DNA of 64,000 bases from Bombardia bombarda (lineage: Eukaryota; Ascomycota; Sordariomycetes; Sordariales; Lasiosphaeriaceae), in contig JAULSR010000002.1 of the NCBI GenBank assembly GCA_030512295.1, forward strand, positions 310,001 through 374,000, given 5' to 3'. Shown here in pieces: positions 45,864 to 56,247 of the stretch; within the stretch, counting starts at the first letter, position 1; each line of letters opens with the position of its first letter. The notes below the pieces were generated by a model that worked only from the letters and a program-made list of their open reading frames with translations, searched no databases and was not told the DNA's origin. Position numbers and translations under genes: made by a program.

Positions 45864-48035
45864 ATGACGGACTCTAACATCGTCGTCTACCTCGTCCGTG
45901 GAGACCTCCGAGTTGGAGACAACCCCATCACCCACGAATTGGCAACCTCACCCGACCATGGCTTCACCCACGCCCTCCCAACTTACATAATACCAGCCAA
46001 CCAGGTTGAAGTATCAGGCCTCATTCAAGATGGGAGCGAAAGCCCCTTTCCCGAGGCAAGGAGCTTGGTTGGAGGGTACTGGCGAAATGGGCCACATCGA
46101 GTAAAGTTCTTGGCCGAGTCTGTCTCCAACCTAAAGACGTCCCTTGAGGCCCTGGGAAGCGGTCTCGCAATACGTGTGGGAATGGTCGGGGATGTCGTTC
46201 GAAATCTGGTGAGCGGACTAACAGACCAGAATCAGAAGGTTGGTGCTGTGTGGATGGTGGACCTCGAAGGATCTGAAGAAAAGCGTGATCAGGAGGCTGT
46301 AGCATCCTTCTGCAAGCAGGCCGGGATGGACTTCAAGCTCTGGACAGACGAGAAGTATTTCATTGACGAGTAAGTCTCACATTCTAAAGGCTCGGTAGTG
46401 AACCAGTGCTAACTACATAACTACTACAGCCGAGACGTTGGTTTAAAGTCTCACAAGGATGTCCCGGACGTTTTTACCGATTATCGAAAATCAAAGGAAC
46501 CCCTGCGCGAGCTGCCAAGGGCTGTCTTGCCCACCCCAGAAAAAGGGTCACTACCCCCTTTCCCCGACAACTCTGTGATTCCAGGCCAGAGCCCGCCATT
46601 CGTAATCCCCGAGACTCGCCAGGAACTGATAGAGGCGTTGGTAAAGCCCGTAAAGAACTTCCTCGAAGCACTCCCCGAGTTTCCGGAAAGGGCGACATCG
46701 GCTCATCCCTTTGAGGGTGGCGAGACTGCGGCTCACGACCGCCTCAATCATCTGATTTTGTCGGATGGCATGAAAAACTACAAAAACACCCGCAACGGGC
46801 TCATCGGAACCGAGTTCAGCACCAAATTGTCAGCCTTCTTGGCTCTCGGATGCATAACTGCACGACAGATTCACCACGCCCTACTTGGATACGAGGATGG
46901 CACGAACACTGCGTTCAAAGACGCTGACGGCTATGGCGCTGGGGAGAGCGAAGGCACTGCGGGCATCCGATTTGAGCTTCTGTGGCGAGACTATATGCGG
47001 CTCTGCCACCAAAAGTTTGGCGACAAGATCTTCCGCCTTCAGGGCTTCAAGAGCTACGTCGACGAGAAGAAGCCCAAGTGGAAGTTCCCCGTCAAGGAGA
47101 ACGCCGAGCCGGACCAGGACCCCGACCCCGACACCATCTCCAAAATGCTATCGCGATTCGTCGCCGGGACCACGGGCATGGGGCTCATCGACGCCTCGCA
47201 GCGCGAGCTGATCCATACGGGTTACACCTCGAATCGAGCCCGCCAGAACGTGGCTAGCTTCTTCGCCAAGCACCTTGGCATCGACTGGCGGTACGGAGCC
47301 GAGTGGTACGAAATGCTCCTAGTCGACTACGATGTCTCGTCCAACTGGGCCAACTGGCAGTACGTCGCGGGCGTCGGCAACGACCCCCGCGGCGACCTGC
47401 GCATCTTCAACCCCGTCAAGCAGGCGTTTGACTACGATAAGGACGGCAGCTACGTCCGCTCATGGGTGCCCGAGCTCAGCAAGCTGGAGAAGCTGGAAAA
47501 CGTCTTTCAAGCTTGGACGGCCTCGGAGGAGGATCTCAAGGCCGCGGGCCTGCAGGATAATATCATGGTCACGAACCCGATCAAGAAGATCAAATTCTCG
47601 GTCGAGGGCAAGCCGGTGAAGCTCAGCAAGCGCCCGTTCTTCCGCCGTAGAGGGCAGCAGGGGCGTGGGGCAGGACCCGTTAGCCCTGGAGGCAGCGAGG
47701 GAAAGGACGGCGTTGGTGGTGGCAGCGACGACGGCCAGGGACACAACAACCACCACGAAACTTCGGGCGGTGGCGGTGAAAAGACGCAGCGGATTCCATA
47801 TCGAACCAACGATAGAGGCGGGTCTCCGCGCGGAGGTGGCCGTGGCGGCGGCGGCAGCAGCAGCTATCGAGGGGGCCAGAGAGGCTACCTTAGCGGTAGT
47901 GGTGGCGGGCGAGGAGGCGGACAGGGGAGACCGCGTGGTGGCGGCGGTGGGCGGTTTGGTGGACCACCGGCAACGATTCAAGCTGGTGGACAGCAACCAC
48001 AGCAGAATCATGCTCAGCTTCAGACTGACGTCTAG
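45864..48035 (+). CDS. cry: Cryptochrome DASH with RGG-rich C-terminal tail
   Basis: Flavoprotein of the photolyase/cryptochrome family; DASH members bind FAD and MTHF and repair CPDs in single-stranded DNA or act in light signalling. Exons are 45864-46369 and 46430-48035; 703 aa; 60-nt intron with GTAAGT, GCTAAC and ACAG, joining KYFIDD-RDVGLKSHKDVPDVF. N-terminal photolyase domain: VVYLVRGDLRVGDNP. FAD domain: SDGMKNYKNTRNGLIGTEFS, SAFLALGCITARQIH, ELLWRDYMRLCHQKFG, DASQRELIHTGYTSNRARQN, DWRYGAEWYE and SNWANWQYVAGVGNDPRGD, all typical of DASH. From about residue 590 the tail has many RGG/GGRGG units, an RNA-binding-like feature of fungal cry-DASH. The TAG at 48033-48035 is followed in the same frame by a coding-like extension to 48269, described separately. 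Confidence 0.95.
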
Positions 48036-48269
48036 GATGCGTCAGCTGTAATGTATGACATGTTCCCTGCCGTGATGACCTACCACCATCACCACCAGCT
48101 GGATGCTGCCGGAGGCGGCTACTACCTGCACTACCCGCCGTCTCCTACCCCTACTATGCAGTTCACCCCGTCACCTTCATTGCAGTTGCAGCATCAGGAC
48201 CAGTACCAGCACCAGCAGTTGCAGCAGTTGCAGCACTACCCTCCGTCACCTCCTTATCACATGCAGTAG
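48036..48269 (+). other. In-frame coding-like extension after the cry-DASH TAG
   Basis: Directly after the stop the same frame stays open for 77 codons (DASAVMYDMFPAVMTYHHHH ... YPPSPPYHMQ) and ends at TAG 48267-48269. It is rich in His, Gln, Pro and Tyr and strongly patterned (YPPSPTPT, YPPSPPYHMQ), like the low-complexity tail before it rather than like random UTR. A single C-to-T change (CAG to TAG) or stop readthrough could explain it. It could also be a chance open frame, and no protein product is shown. Confidence 0.5.
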
Positions 48270-49716
48270 TATGCACGCCTGTTGGTTTCTTCGCTTTTGC
48301 TTTGGGGGGTTTCCCTTGGGGTTTCGTCGCTGCCGTTCTAACGTGGATTTTCATCTGTTCTCTAGTTCCAAATCGTCTGCTCTCTTGTCGTCGGTTGAAG
48401 TGAAGGGTGAAAAGGGGGAGAGATGGAGGAAAGAGGAGAAGGGGGGAGAGGAGGAAGAGTCGCAAAGGAGTGAAGTTGTTTGACGTTTACGATGTTGTTT
48501 ACGGTTTTTGGCTTATGGTGTTATTTGATGGTGTTATTTGATGGTGTTATTTGATGGTGTTATTTGATGGTGTTATTTGATGGTGTTATTTGATGGTGTT
48601 ATTTGATGGTGTTATTTGATGGTGTTATTTGATGGTGTCTGTTGAAGGTATCCCTTGACAAGGTTTATTGGTAGTGTTGGTTAGTTTTGATTTTACAAGT
48701 CCGTCCGCCACATCAGTAACGATTTTTCATCCACCTGATTGTCGAAGAAGTGTGTTGGGTCAGTGGGGCTTGCTGATGTTCACCTGCCTCTCAGGTGGTG
48801 TGCAGCACACACCATGGCAGAGACACAGGCTGGCGGATTTTGTCGGGATTTTTTCCCGAGAATGGAATGGATGCGTAATCTCCTTTCTATACTATAGATT
48901 TTATTTTAGCTAGCTGATATTTATACTGTTTTATTACTTATTTGGGAGGACGGGATTAAGGTGAAGGGTTTTACTTCAAGGGGTCTGGCAGGCAAAACGG
49001 TCCTTTGATACCAATGGTTGGGGCGGTGGTGGTGGTTGAAGGGAAGGGTTTGGGTGGAGAGAATTGGGCTGTGAGAGAATATGAGGGTGGTTGATGTTAG
49101 GGGCTGGCAGGGAACATTTAGGGCTGTGGGAAAGTATGCTGTTGATGAGAGAAAAGGGTTGGGAGGAGTGGTCTGGGGCTGTGAGGTATCTACCAGGGAC
49201 GAGGTGACAATCGTTCCCGGGTCTTTTACGTCTTCACCGCAACGGTATTGAATAATTTTAGTTATAAATATACATGCGAATTTTTAGGGGGTAGGCCGAA
49301 TTCCTACCTAGGTGCCGTCGATTATTGCAACGCCGGGATACGTTTGAGAGAGACCACAAGCTCCTTGTTAAAATATACGAAATCCTCACCAGCAGATATT
49401 AGAGGTGATGACATAAATATCCGTAGTACACCTGGAGAGGCCAGCGGCCTTCTACCCATTCCTAGAAATGCACTAGAAAGAAAAGCAATACGTGCAGAGA
49501 TGCGAATAGCATTTGTAACAATTCCATGTCGACATCGTCGTGCCAATTCTCTTTCTATTTGCCGCCCAGTATATACTTAAGGTAGTATGGTATTCGCATT
49601 CAAGTATCGCCGCCCTCTATAACAAAAACACGCCTTCCAGTCTAACCTTGTATGAAGATCCAGATGCCCATCCACCTGGGCAACGTACCCAGTGAATAAA
49701 TTAGGGGGGATTAGAA
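48270..49716. other. Convergent intergenic region with minisatellite
   Basis: Between cry-DASH (+) and the hotdog thioesterase (-). It contains the 13-bp minisatellite and, at about 49240-49620, an AT-richer block that differs from its surroundings, with overlapping open frames on both strands (49248-49580 plus, 49322-49546 minus) that I cannot identify. Confidence 0.5.
48515..48639. repeat. 13-bp minisatellite, 9 copies plus partial
   Basis: Nine perfect tandem copies of ATGGTGTTATTTG (48515-48631) and a partial tenth. It lies about 0.25 kb past the end of the cry-DASH extension. There are no spacers, so it is not a CRISPR array. Confidence 0.97.
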
Positions 49717-50745
49717 TCAGAACCTCGCATTCTCATCCCTCACCCTATCCGCATCCCCTCCCGCCGCCCCGTCCTTGCCCCTCCCGCCCACAAACAAGCC
49801 CTCGGCCCAGACCGTCACCTTCCCCGAAACCGCGTCCTCTATGCTCGCGTCCACAAATGACTTGTAATGCCTCTTGCCGCGATCTGCCTCTGCCAGCTCC
49901 TCCTCACTCACCGGCTTTGCCCTTACCACATAAAAGCCGTTGGCCAGCGTCGCGCCGACATAATTGATCGCCAACTTGGCCGTCATGCCCGACAGGCCGC
50001 CCCACTGCTTGAAGGCGGCCCGGCCGCAGCTCTCGTCCAGGATTGTGGCCAGCGTCCCGCCGTGCACGACACCCGGCCAGCCGACGACGGTGCTGCCAAA
50101 GAAGATGACGATGACCAGCTCGCCGGTCGAAGGGTTGTAAAAGACGCGCTGGTAGCCGCCGACGCCTTCCGAGCCGGAGAGCACCCCAGCCGTGATATGC
50201 TGGGCCTTGTGCTCGGGGGTCAGCGTGTTGTAGGCGTCCCACGACTCCCAGGACGGGTCGGCGGTGAGGGTGCGCACGATGGGCAGCTTTGCGGCCTGGT
50301 CGTGCAGGACCTCGATGGCGTACTTGTCTGCTTCACTGCCGGGGACGAGGGGCGGGGGCGGGGCGAGGAGGACGCGCAGGGAGGAGCCGCCCATGGTGCC
50401 GAGGAGGATGAAGGAGGCGGCGAAGATGAGGCGGCGGCCGAGGCGGGATTTGGGCTTGGGGTTTGGAGGAGGGGGTGGTTGAGAGGTGGCAGCTTCGGGG
50501 TTTGTTGTTGGAGGAGGAAGAATGTCCGAGATGGTGGCTGTAGGGGGGGATGCTGGTTCGGGGTGTTGTTGCTGTTTCTGATCTTGGCGCGACAACGGCG
50601 AGGTGGAGAATGGGCGGGCGAGAGTTTGTCTTTGTTTTATTGATCTCAGGGTGGTGATCGTCGAGGTTCGTAGAGGAGGAGCACATGCATGGCGTTGACT
50701 TTGAGCCAGCCTCAAAAGAGGCTGAGTTCGTATCCTGGGAACCAT
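49717..50745 (-). CDS. Mitochondrial-type hotdog-fold thioesterase (4HBT/THEM4-5-like)
   Basis: Predicted acyl-CoA thioesterase anchored in a mitochondrial membrane. Single exon; 342 aa from ATG 50745 (MVPRIRTQPLLRLAQSQRHA), which gives an Arg-rich, acid-free presequence ending near RPFSTSPLSR. An in-frame ATG at 50808 would add 21 residues and weaken that presequence. After a Pro-rich linker comes one membrane helix (RLIFAASFILLGTMGGSSLR, about residues 105-125), then the hotdog domain: FFGSTVVGWPGVVHGGTLAT with the VHGG active-site motif, ILDESCGRAAFKQ on the hotdog helix, and GKVTVWAEGLFVGGRG. The size and layout match fungal proteins of the PaaI/4HBT group. Substrate is not known. It is divergent from al-2. 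Confidence 0.87.
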   Translation of the reverse strand: MVPRIRTQPLLRLAQSQRHACAPPLRTSTITTLRSIKQRQTLARPFSTSPLSRQDQKQQQHPEPASPPTATISDILPPPTTNPEAATSQPPPPPNPKPKSRLGRRLIFAASFILLGTMGGSSLRVLLAPPPPLVPGSEADKYAIEVLHDQAAKLPIVRTLTADPSWESWDAYNTLTPEHKAQHITAGVLSGSEGVGGYQRVFYNPSTGELVIVIFFGSTVVGWPGVVHGGTLATILDESCGRAAFKQWGGLSGMTAKLAINYVGATLANGFYVVRAKPVSEEELAEADRGKRHYKSFVDASIEDAVSGKVTVWAEGLFVGGRGKDGAAGGDADRVRDENARF

Positions 50746-51805
50746 GGCTATTTTTTTGATATCAACAGCCTGATAGTGGTGGTTGTAGGAGACGCGATGT
50801 CGGCTCAAAAGCCTTGGGACACTAAATGCGACGACGTGCCGAGGCCGCTAGGCTATTGGTCGTTAGTGGGAGTTCAACGTTTCAATGCGCTGCACTTTGA
50901 TTGGTCAAAAAATGGAATTGGCTTATGTAAGTTTTTAGAGCTCAGGGAAGGTTGCGCCAGACAGGGGGGTCCCCAGGGCGTTGGCACTTACACTAGTTCT
51001 AGTACACAGTACAAGTGGTCCGATCGTTACAGGGATTATTACGATTTTAAGCTTAAGTTTCAGACGACTTGACGACTTGTGCAACCTCCATCTCATCCAT
51101 CACATCAACCTCTTACCGGTATACCCGCTTTTGTCGCTGAACCGATGCATTCAAGGCATTGTCATAGGACCTGGCCAGTCGTCATTATATTTCTATATAT
51201 CAATCACAATGTAAAACACCGCATGCAATTGACTTCCTCAGCTCCCGGACCAGACCTCGCTCCACCGTCTTCTTTGTTACTGAGTAAGCAGTTCCATACA
51301 ATTCAGTACCTTACATGCCCTCCAAGGGTCGAGGCTTTCCTACATGCACCTCTTCCCGCGGAAGCGGCTGTCATGACATCACGAACCGGTCCCACGGGTA
51401 AGAAGATGCCGATTTTTGGTGGGTTGATCGGATCTACCCAGGATGGGAAATCTCCCCGGCCATCGATGCCCTGTATTTAGTTCAACTCTTGGCATCGTAG
51501 TGGGTGGCTAAGTAAGTGAATATACCTTCGCATTCCCATCCTTGGTTCCTCACCAGTCGTCGAAGCCCACTTGTCCTCCCCCCTGGTTAGGTAGGAAGTT
51601 CCTAGGCAAGAAGTTCTGTCTGTAGGAGTTGATGTTGCTTCTCTATGGACACCTTCTTGTCATCGAGGGCAGCCCCGCCCACTCTATCTCGTTTATAGTC
51701 CCATCCATTTTGTTTTCTTGCACTCCTGCTGGTATCTGTCACGCCCCGACAACACGTCTTGCATCCTATACAGCATAATCTTTAATCACTGACCTGGCTG
51801 CCATC
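50746..51805. other. Divergent promoter region, hotdog thioesterase and al-2
   Basis: No gene supported. A GATCGGATC motif (about 51428-51436) is a loose match to GATC-type light elements; this is weak evidence. Confidence 0.5.
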
Positions 51806-53828
51806 ATGGCCTATGAGTATGCCCTCGTGTGAGTACCCCTTACCCGTCTCCTTCAATGCCTCGCCACGACAACCATCGGTCAATCAGTCAGCTAACCGAC
51901 GAGCTGACAGCCACGCCAAGTTTACGATACCCTTTGCCCTCCTGCTCACCCTAATCGCATATCCCATCCTCACCCGCATCCATCTCGTGCAGATTTCCTG
52001 TCTCATATTCGTTGCCTTCTCTGCAACGCTTCCCTGGGATGCCTACCTCATCGCCAGCAATGTGTGGACTTACCCACACGACGCCATCCTCGGCCCACGT
52101 CTGTTGGGTATCCCCCTCGAGGAGCTCTTCTTTTTCGTGATACAGACATACATCACGTCGCTCGTCTACATTCTGTGCAACAAGCCTTTGCTGCACAGCC
52201 TGTATCTCGTTAGCCAGAAAAGCCCCAAGAGATGGATCCGGATGGGAAAGCTCGCTGGGCAGATCCTCCTTGCTTCTATAACGCTTCTGGGCGCCCACCT
52301 GGTTCAGCGAGGCGGACCGGGCACGTATCTGGGTCTGATTCTCGCCTGGGCGCCCCCTTTTGCCCTCCTCACCTGGACGGTTGCTGGCCGCTTTATACTC
52401 AGCCTGCCCTGGTTCGCCACTGCTCTCCCCATCTTGCTTCCAACCGTCTATCTGTGGCTCGTAGACGAGCTCGCCCTGGGCAGAGGAACCTGGTCAATTG
52501 AGAGCGGCACCAAGCTGGGACTGCGCCTTTTCGGTGCTCTCGAGATTGAAGAGGCGGCCTTTTTCCTGGCAACGAACACGTTGATCGTCTTTGGCATGGC
52601 CACATTTGACCAGTACCTGGCTGTCATCTACTCGTTTCCGCACATCTTCCCAGAAGTTCCGCGGACACCGACTCCCCTCATGCTTGTGGAAAGTCGCTTG
52701 TTGGGCTCGTCGGCCTATGACTTCGATAGATTGGATGGCCTGAGGGATGCGGTCAAGGTTCTTCAGCAGAAGAGCAGGAGCTTCTACCTTGCTAGCTCGC
52801 TCTTCTCTGGAAGGCTAAGAATTAATTTGACCCTGCTGTAAGTTCAATCCAATATCAACGAATCTACTCCCGTCCCCATGTACCTACCTACCCACCTCCC
52901 AGCTGTTACTAACTTGGGTGCCTGGAAATAGCTACTCGTTCTGCCGCATAGCCGACGACCTTGCCGATTCAACACCCACCAAATCCGATGTCCTAGCCTG
53001 GACAGCCAAACTGACGCACCTCCTCGACCTATTCTACCATGGGTTAGGCGAAAACCCTACTAACAGGCTGAGCTCCAAGTCGCAGACCGACATCATTGAC
53101 CCGTACATCAAGACAGCCTTCCCTCAGTCTGCCTTCTCGACGCTCCGCCTCCTGCCCGCCCATCTCCTCCCCTCGGCCCCCTACGCCTCCTCATCAAGGG
53201 CTTCGAAACAGACGCCCAGTTCGCCCCCCAAGGCTCCGACAACATCAAGCAGAAGCAGCAGCAGCAGCAGCAGCAGTTCCCCATCGCCACGGAACAGGAT
53301 CTGCTCGACTACGCTGAGTGCGTCGCCGGCACCGTCGGCGAGCTCTGCGTCGCGCTCATCGTCCATCACTGCGACCCGCACATGTCCGCCGCCCGCCGGC
53401 AGCACCTCTGCGCGGCCGCGTGCCGCATGGGCATCGCGCTGCAGTACGTGAATGTAGCGAGGGACATCGTCGTCGACGCGGCCATCGGGCGGGTCTACCT
53501 GCCCACGGCGTGGCTGGCTGAGGAAGGGGGGATGACGCCCGCGGATGTGATAGCCCGCCCCGAGGGGCCGGCTATCGACCGGCTCCGGAGGAGGCTGCTC
53601 GATAGGGCGTTTGAGATGTATGACGAGGCGAGGCCGAGCATGGAGGGCATACCGGGCGAGGGGAGGGGGCCCATGGTCGCGGCGGTGGAGACGTATATGG
53701 AGATTGGGAGGGTGTTGCGGGAGGGGGGAGAGAGGGTTGTGAGGAGGGAGGGGAAGAATAGGGACAGGGCGACGGTACCCGGGGGTAGGAGGGTGTGGAC
53801 TGCGGTTAGGGGGTTGTATGGGCAGTAA
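51806..53828 (+). CDS. al-2: Bifunctional lycopene cyclase / phytoene synthase (AL-2/CarRA); one 1-nt frame break
   Basis: Makes phytoene from two geranylgeranyl-PP and cyclises lycopene; a membrane enzyme of carotenoid synthesis. Exons are 51806-51828, 51911-52837 and 52932-53828. The joins give [20 protein letters not shown] and [20 protein letters not shown]-terminal cyclase half: [30 protein letters not shown] and [13 protein letters not shown], about seven membrane helices. Synthase half: first Asp-rich motif IADDLAD (325-329), VAGTVGELC, and second Asp motif [14 protein letters not shown]. The frame is lost in exon 3: adding one C at 53177-53181 (or at 53169-53172) restores [14 protein letters not shown], a polyQ stretch and the rest, for 615 aa; N. 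crassa AL-2 is about 600. As written, the cyclase half and first Asp motif survive but the synthase would be truncated. The closest neighbour in light biology is cry-DASH. Confidence 0.93.
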
Positions 53829-56247
53829 TTTAATCTGGTAGGATATTGATGTAGCTGAGGAGTCTTGGTGAGATACCTACTATTAATAGACAGGTATGCT
53901 TATAGAAGTGTGCATCCGAACTTTGAACTCTGCCCAGGCTCTTTCAACTGTGTAGTGATTATATCTGTCTCGCTATAGTCGCTAGCAGGGTGGGGAGGCA
54001 CAATACATTTTTAGCCACAAATGATATACACTATTTAAAGGGGTAGAAACACTCGGGAGAAGGTATCTTGAGTACTCAGCAAACAACAATCATAGTACAG
54101 TTAATGGCGCGTGCCTTCCTTATCCACGAGACCAGTTGTGTTCTTGAGCGAAGTAGCTCATGTGTTCAAGTTGATGTTACCTCCACACAGAGCCCCCTGA
54201 AATGAAATGTTTCATAGGGACTGTAGGTCAACCTGGATGCAGTTAAAGAGCTTTCCCGGTACCGATAGGGTAGTTTACAAACACGAAACGTGATCGACAT
54301 CTGGGCTGCCTCTCGGTTCCGATCTCAGCCCTACATTTCCTTTTCCAGGCTTATATGGAAGCTTTTGAGATGATTTCCATTACACAGCTAATACTATGTT
54401 TCTTCAACAGCATGCGTATCTCGAGACACAGCTGAAGAATCTGTAACCTTCAATATAAGCGTACGTCTGTCACCTTGTGCGTGTGACGGGCGGTGCCGAT
54501 TCCCGCACACGCACAAGGTTATGCCAGCGTCGTCATCGCCTGCGCCATGGCTGCAGAAGCCCATGCGCCAAAAGTGAGCTGTCAATTGATGGATGTGCAA
54601 GACATCAACCATTGGTCCAAGACCTAATCTCCCTTGGCAGTCTCGATTAGAACACCGATAGGCCGTTAGATAATCAATATGAATTTACTCAAATCAAATT
54701 GCCTCACTAGTACCAGCTGTCTAAGTATCTGAATCTGTGGACGTGGTCGTGTGCAAACACCAGAAGCTATTAAAGCCACGTGAAGCCGCGCAAGCACAGA
54801 GCGTGACAGCTATGGATCGACGGCGAAAGAACTCAAACGGGTTAAAGATTAAAAAAGACTATTTTAATGGGACGGAAATACAGCCAATGATGGGATGACA
54901 AATGGTGCCAGCCACAATACTTCGTGCCATCTCGCCGAGACCCCCTAAAGTCGTCTCGTGGTCGCAGATTCTCGGGCAAATCTTTATCGTACGTCGCTCA
55001 TTTTCGTGATGTCTTCCATGAGCATGGTCGGATAAAACATGGAAATAAATGAGATGACGTCGACCGCTAGTAGGCCAGATGGTGCAAGATGACAGCTTCC
55101 CTCTTCAGGTCAAATCAAGTCAAGGTCCATCCTGCGATCTGTGCTCTGCACCCATGAGAGTAGGCGGGGTATACTGGAGAACACATAATTGGTCAAAGCT
55201 CACAAAGCTACCTTACTTAAGGCAGGGAGCTACGCCCAAGCCGGCCTGTCCGTCTGTAGGCCACACTGCAACCTAGAGCCACTGCAGCCACCACTAGAGC
55301 AGCTTGCCGTGGCAGATCCTGGCGAAGTGCGTCATCTGTGGGGCCTCTGCCACGGCCGAGCATGCTGCTCCAGTCCTCTAGCCAGCTCCATCATGGAATT
55401 GAAGCCCAGCGAGCCAGCCTGCCGGCCAGCCGCTGCCAGCCCAGTGAGATTCCATATGGCCCGACTGTTGGACTCGAACAGGTCGAAATTAATCTAAGCC
55501 AAATCCAATGCATTTGCCGACCTGAGTGTGCGACCTGGTACCAGTGTCACTCCACCCTGCAACCAACCTTGAGCTACCCCACGCCGTAGTGTATTTCTTT
55601 CGGTCCCCTTCTTCGACGTCGCGTCCGTCCCTGATATTCCAGACCTTTCAACTTCAACCTATCATTTTTTTAATTTGCTTCTCCCCAATCGCGCCCTACA
55701 GCAGCACATTATAGATACCCCGGCACATATTTGCTTGATTAATTGATTACTACTAGCGCTCCCCGTACTACTACTTTGGGTGCAATCCGAGCCCCACGAT
55801 AGCCGCACCAATATCTCGTGACCTCAATTCTTCAACCCACGACCTGCGACGACCCACCTCGACATTCATCTTCTCACCTCGTCACACCCTGCCTAATCCC
55901 CTCGAGTTTATCAGCCTGAAGCTGTCCAGCGTGATACAGGGCTGGGAACAGGTACGTATGTGACAGAAACTGCAGACAAAGCGAGAACCCAAAGATTCGA
56001 GCTTCTACTCGTCATCGCCACGTTTTTCTGGAGCCACAAGTCATGGGAAACTTATGCTAACAGACTTCTTTGTCGCGAACAGTGATTCAATAGGCCACCC
56101 CATCCCAACAACGTTATTCCGGACTTCTAAATTGCAAAACAACAACAAGCTACAACAGATCTGTGCTTCGTCCTATCTGGACATACCCTACTTGTGCTTT
56201 GAGAGAAACGCTTCCATCCAGCCGACAACACACCTCCATCCGCCAAG
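53829..56247. other. 2.4-kb intergenic region with a strong hairpin
   Basis: No gene supported between al-2 and the SUR7-family gene. It holds a hairpin at 54472-54519 (listed separately). From about 55580 the sequence is pyrimidine-rich leader of the SUR7 gene, with a likely 5' UTR intron at 55952-56082 (GTACGT donor, TGCTAAC branch, GAACAG acceptor). Confidence 0.55.
54472..54519. repeat. Perfect 14-bp inverted repeat forming a hairpin
   Basis: Left arm ACCTTGTGCGTGTG (54472-54485) and right arm CACACGCACAAGGT (54506-54519) are exact reverse complements. A further CGGG/CCCG pairs after a one-base bulge, leaving an 11-nt loop. The total stem is 18 bp. Confidence 0.95.

Noticed and set aside
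48515..48639. CRISPR-like regular repeats
   Set aside because: 13-bp units are directly tandem without spacers, in a fungal genome: a minisatellite.
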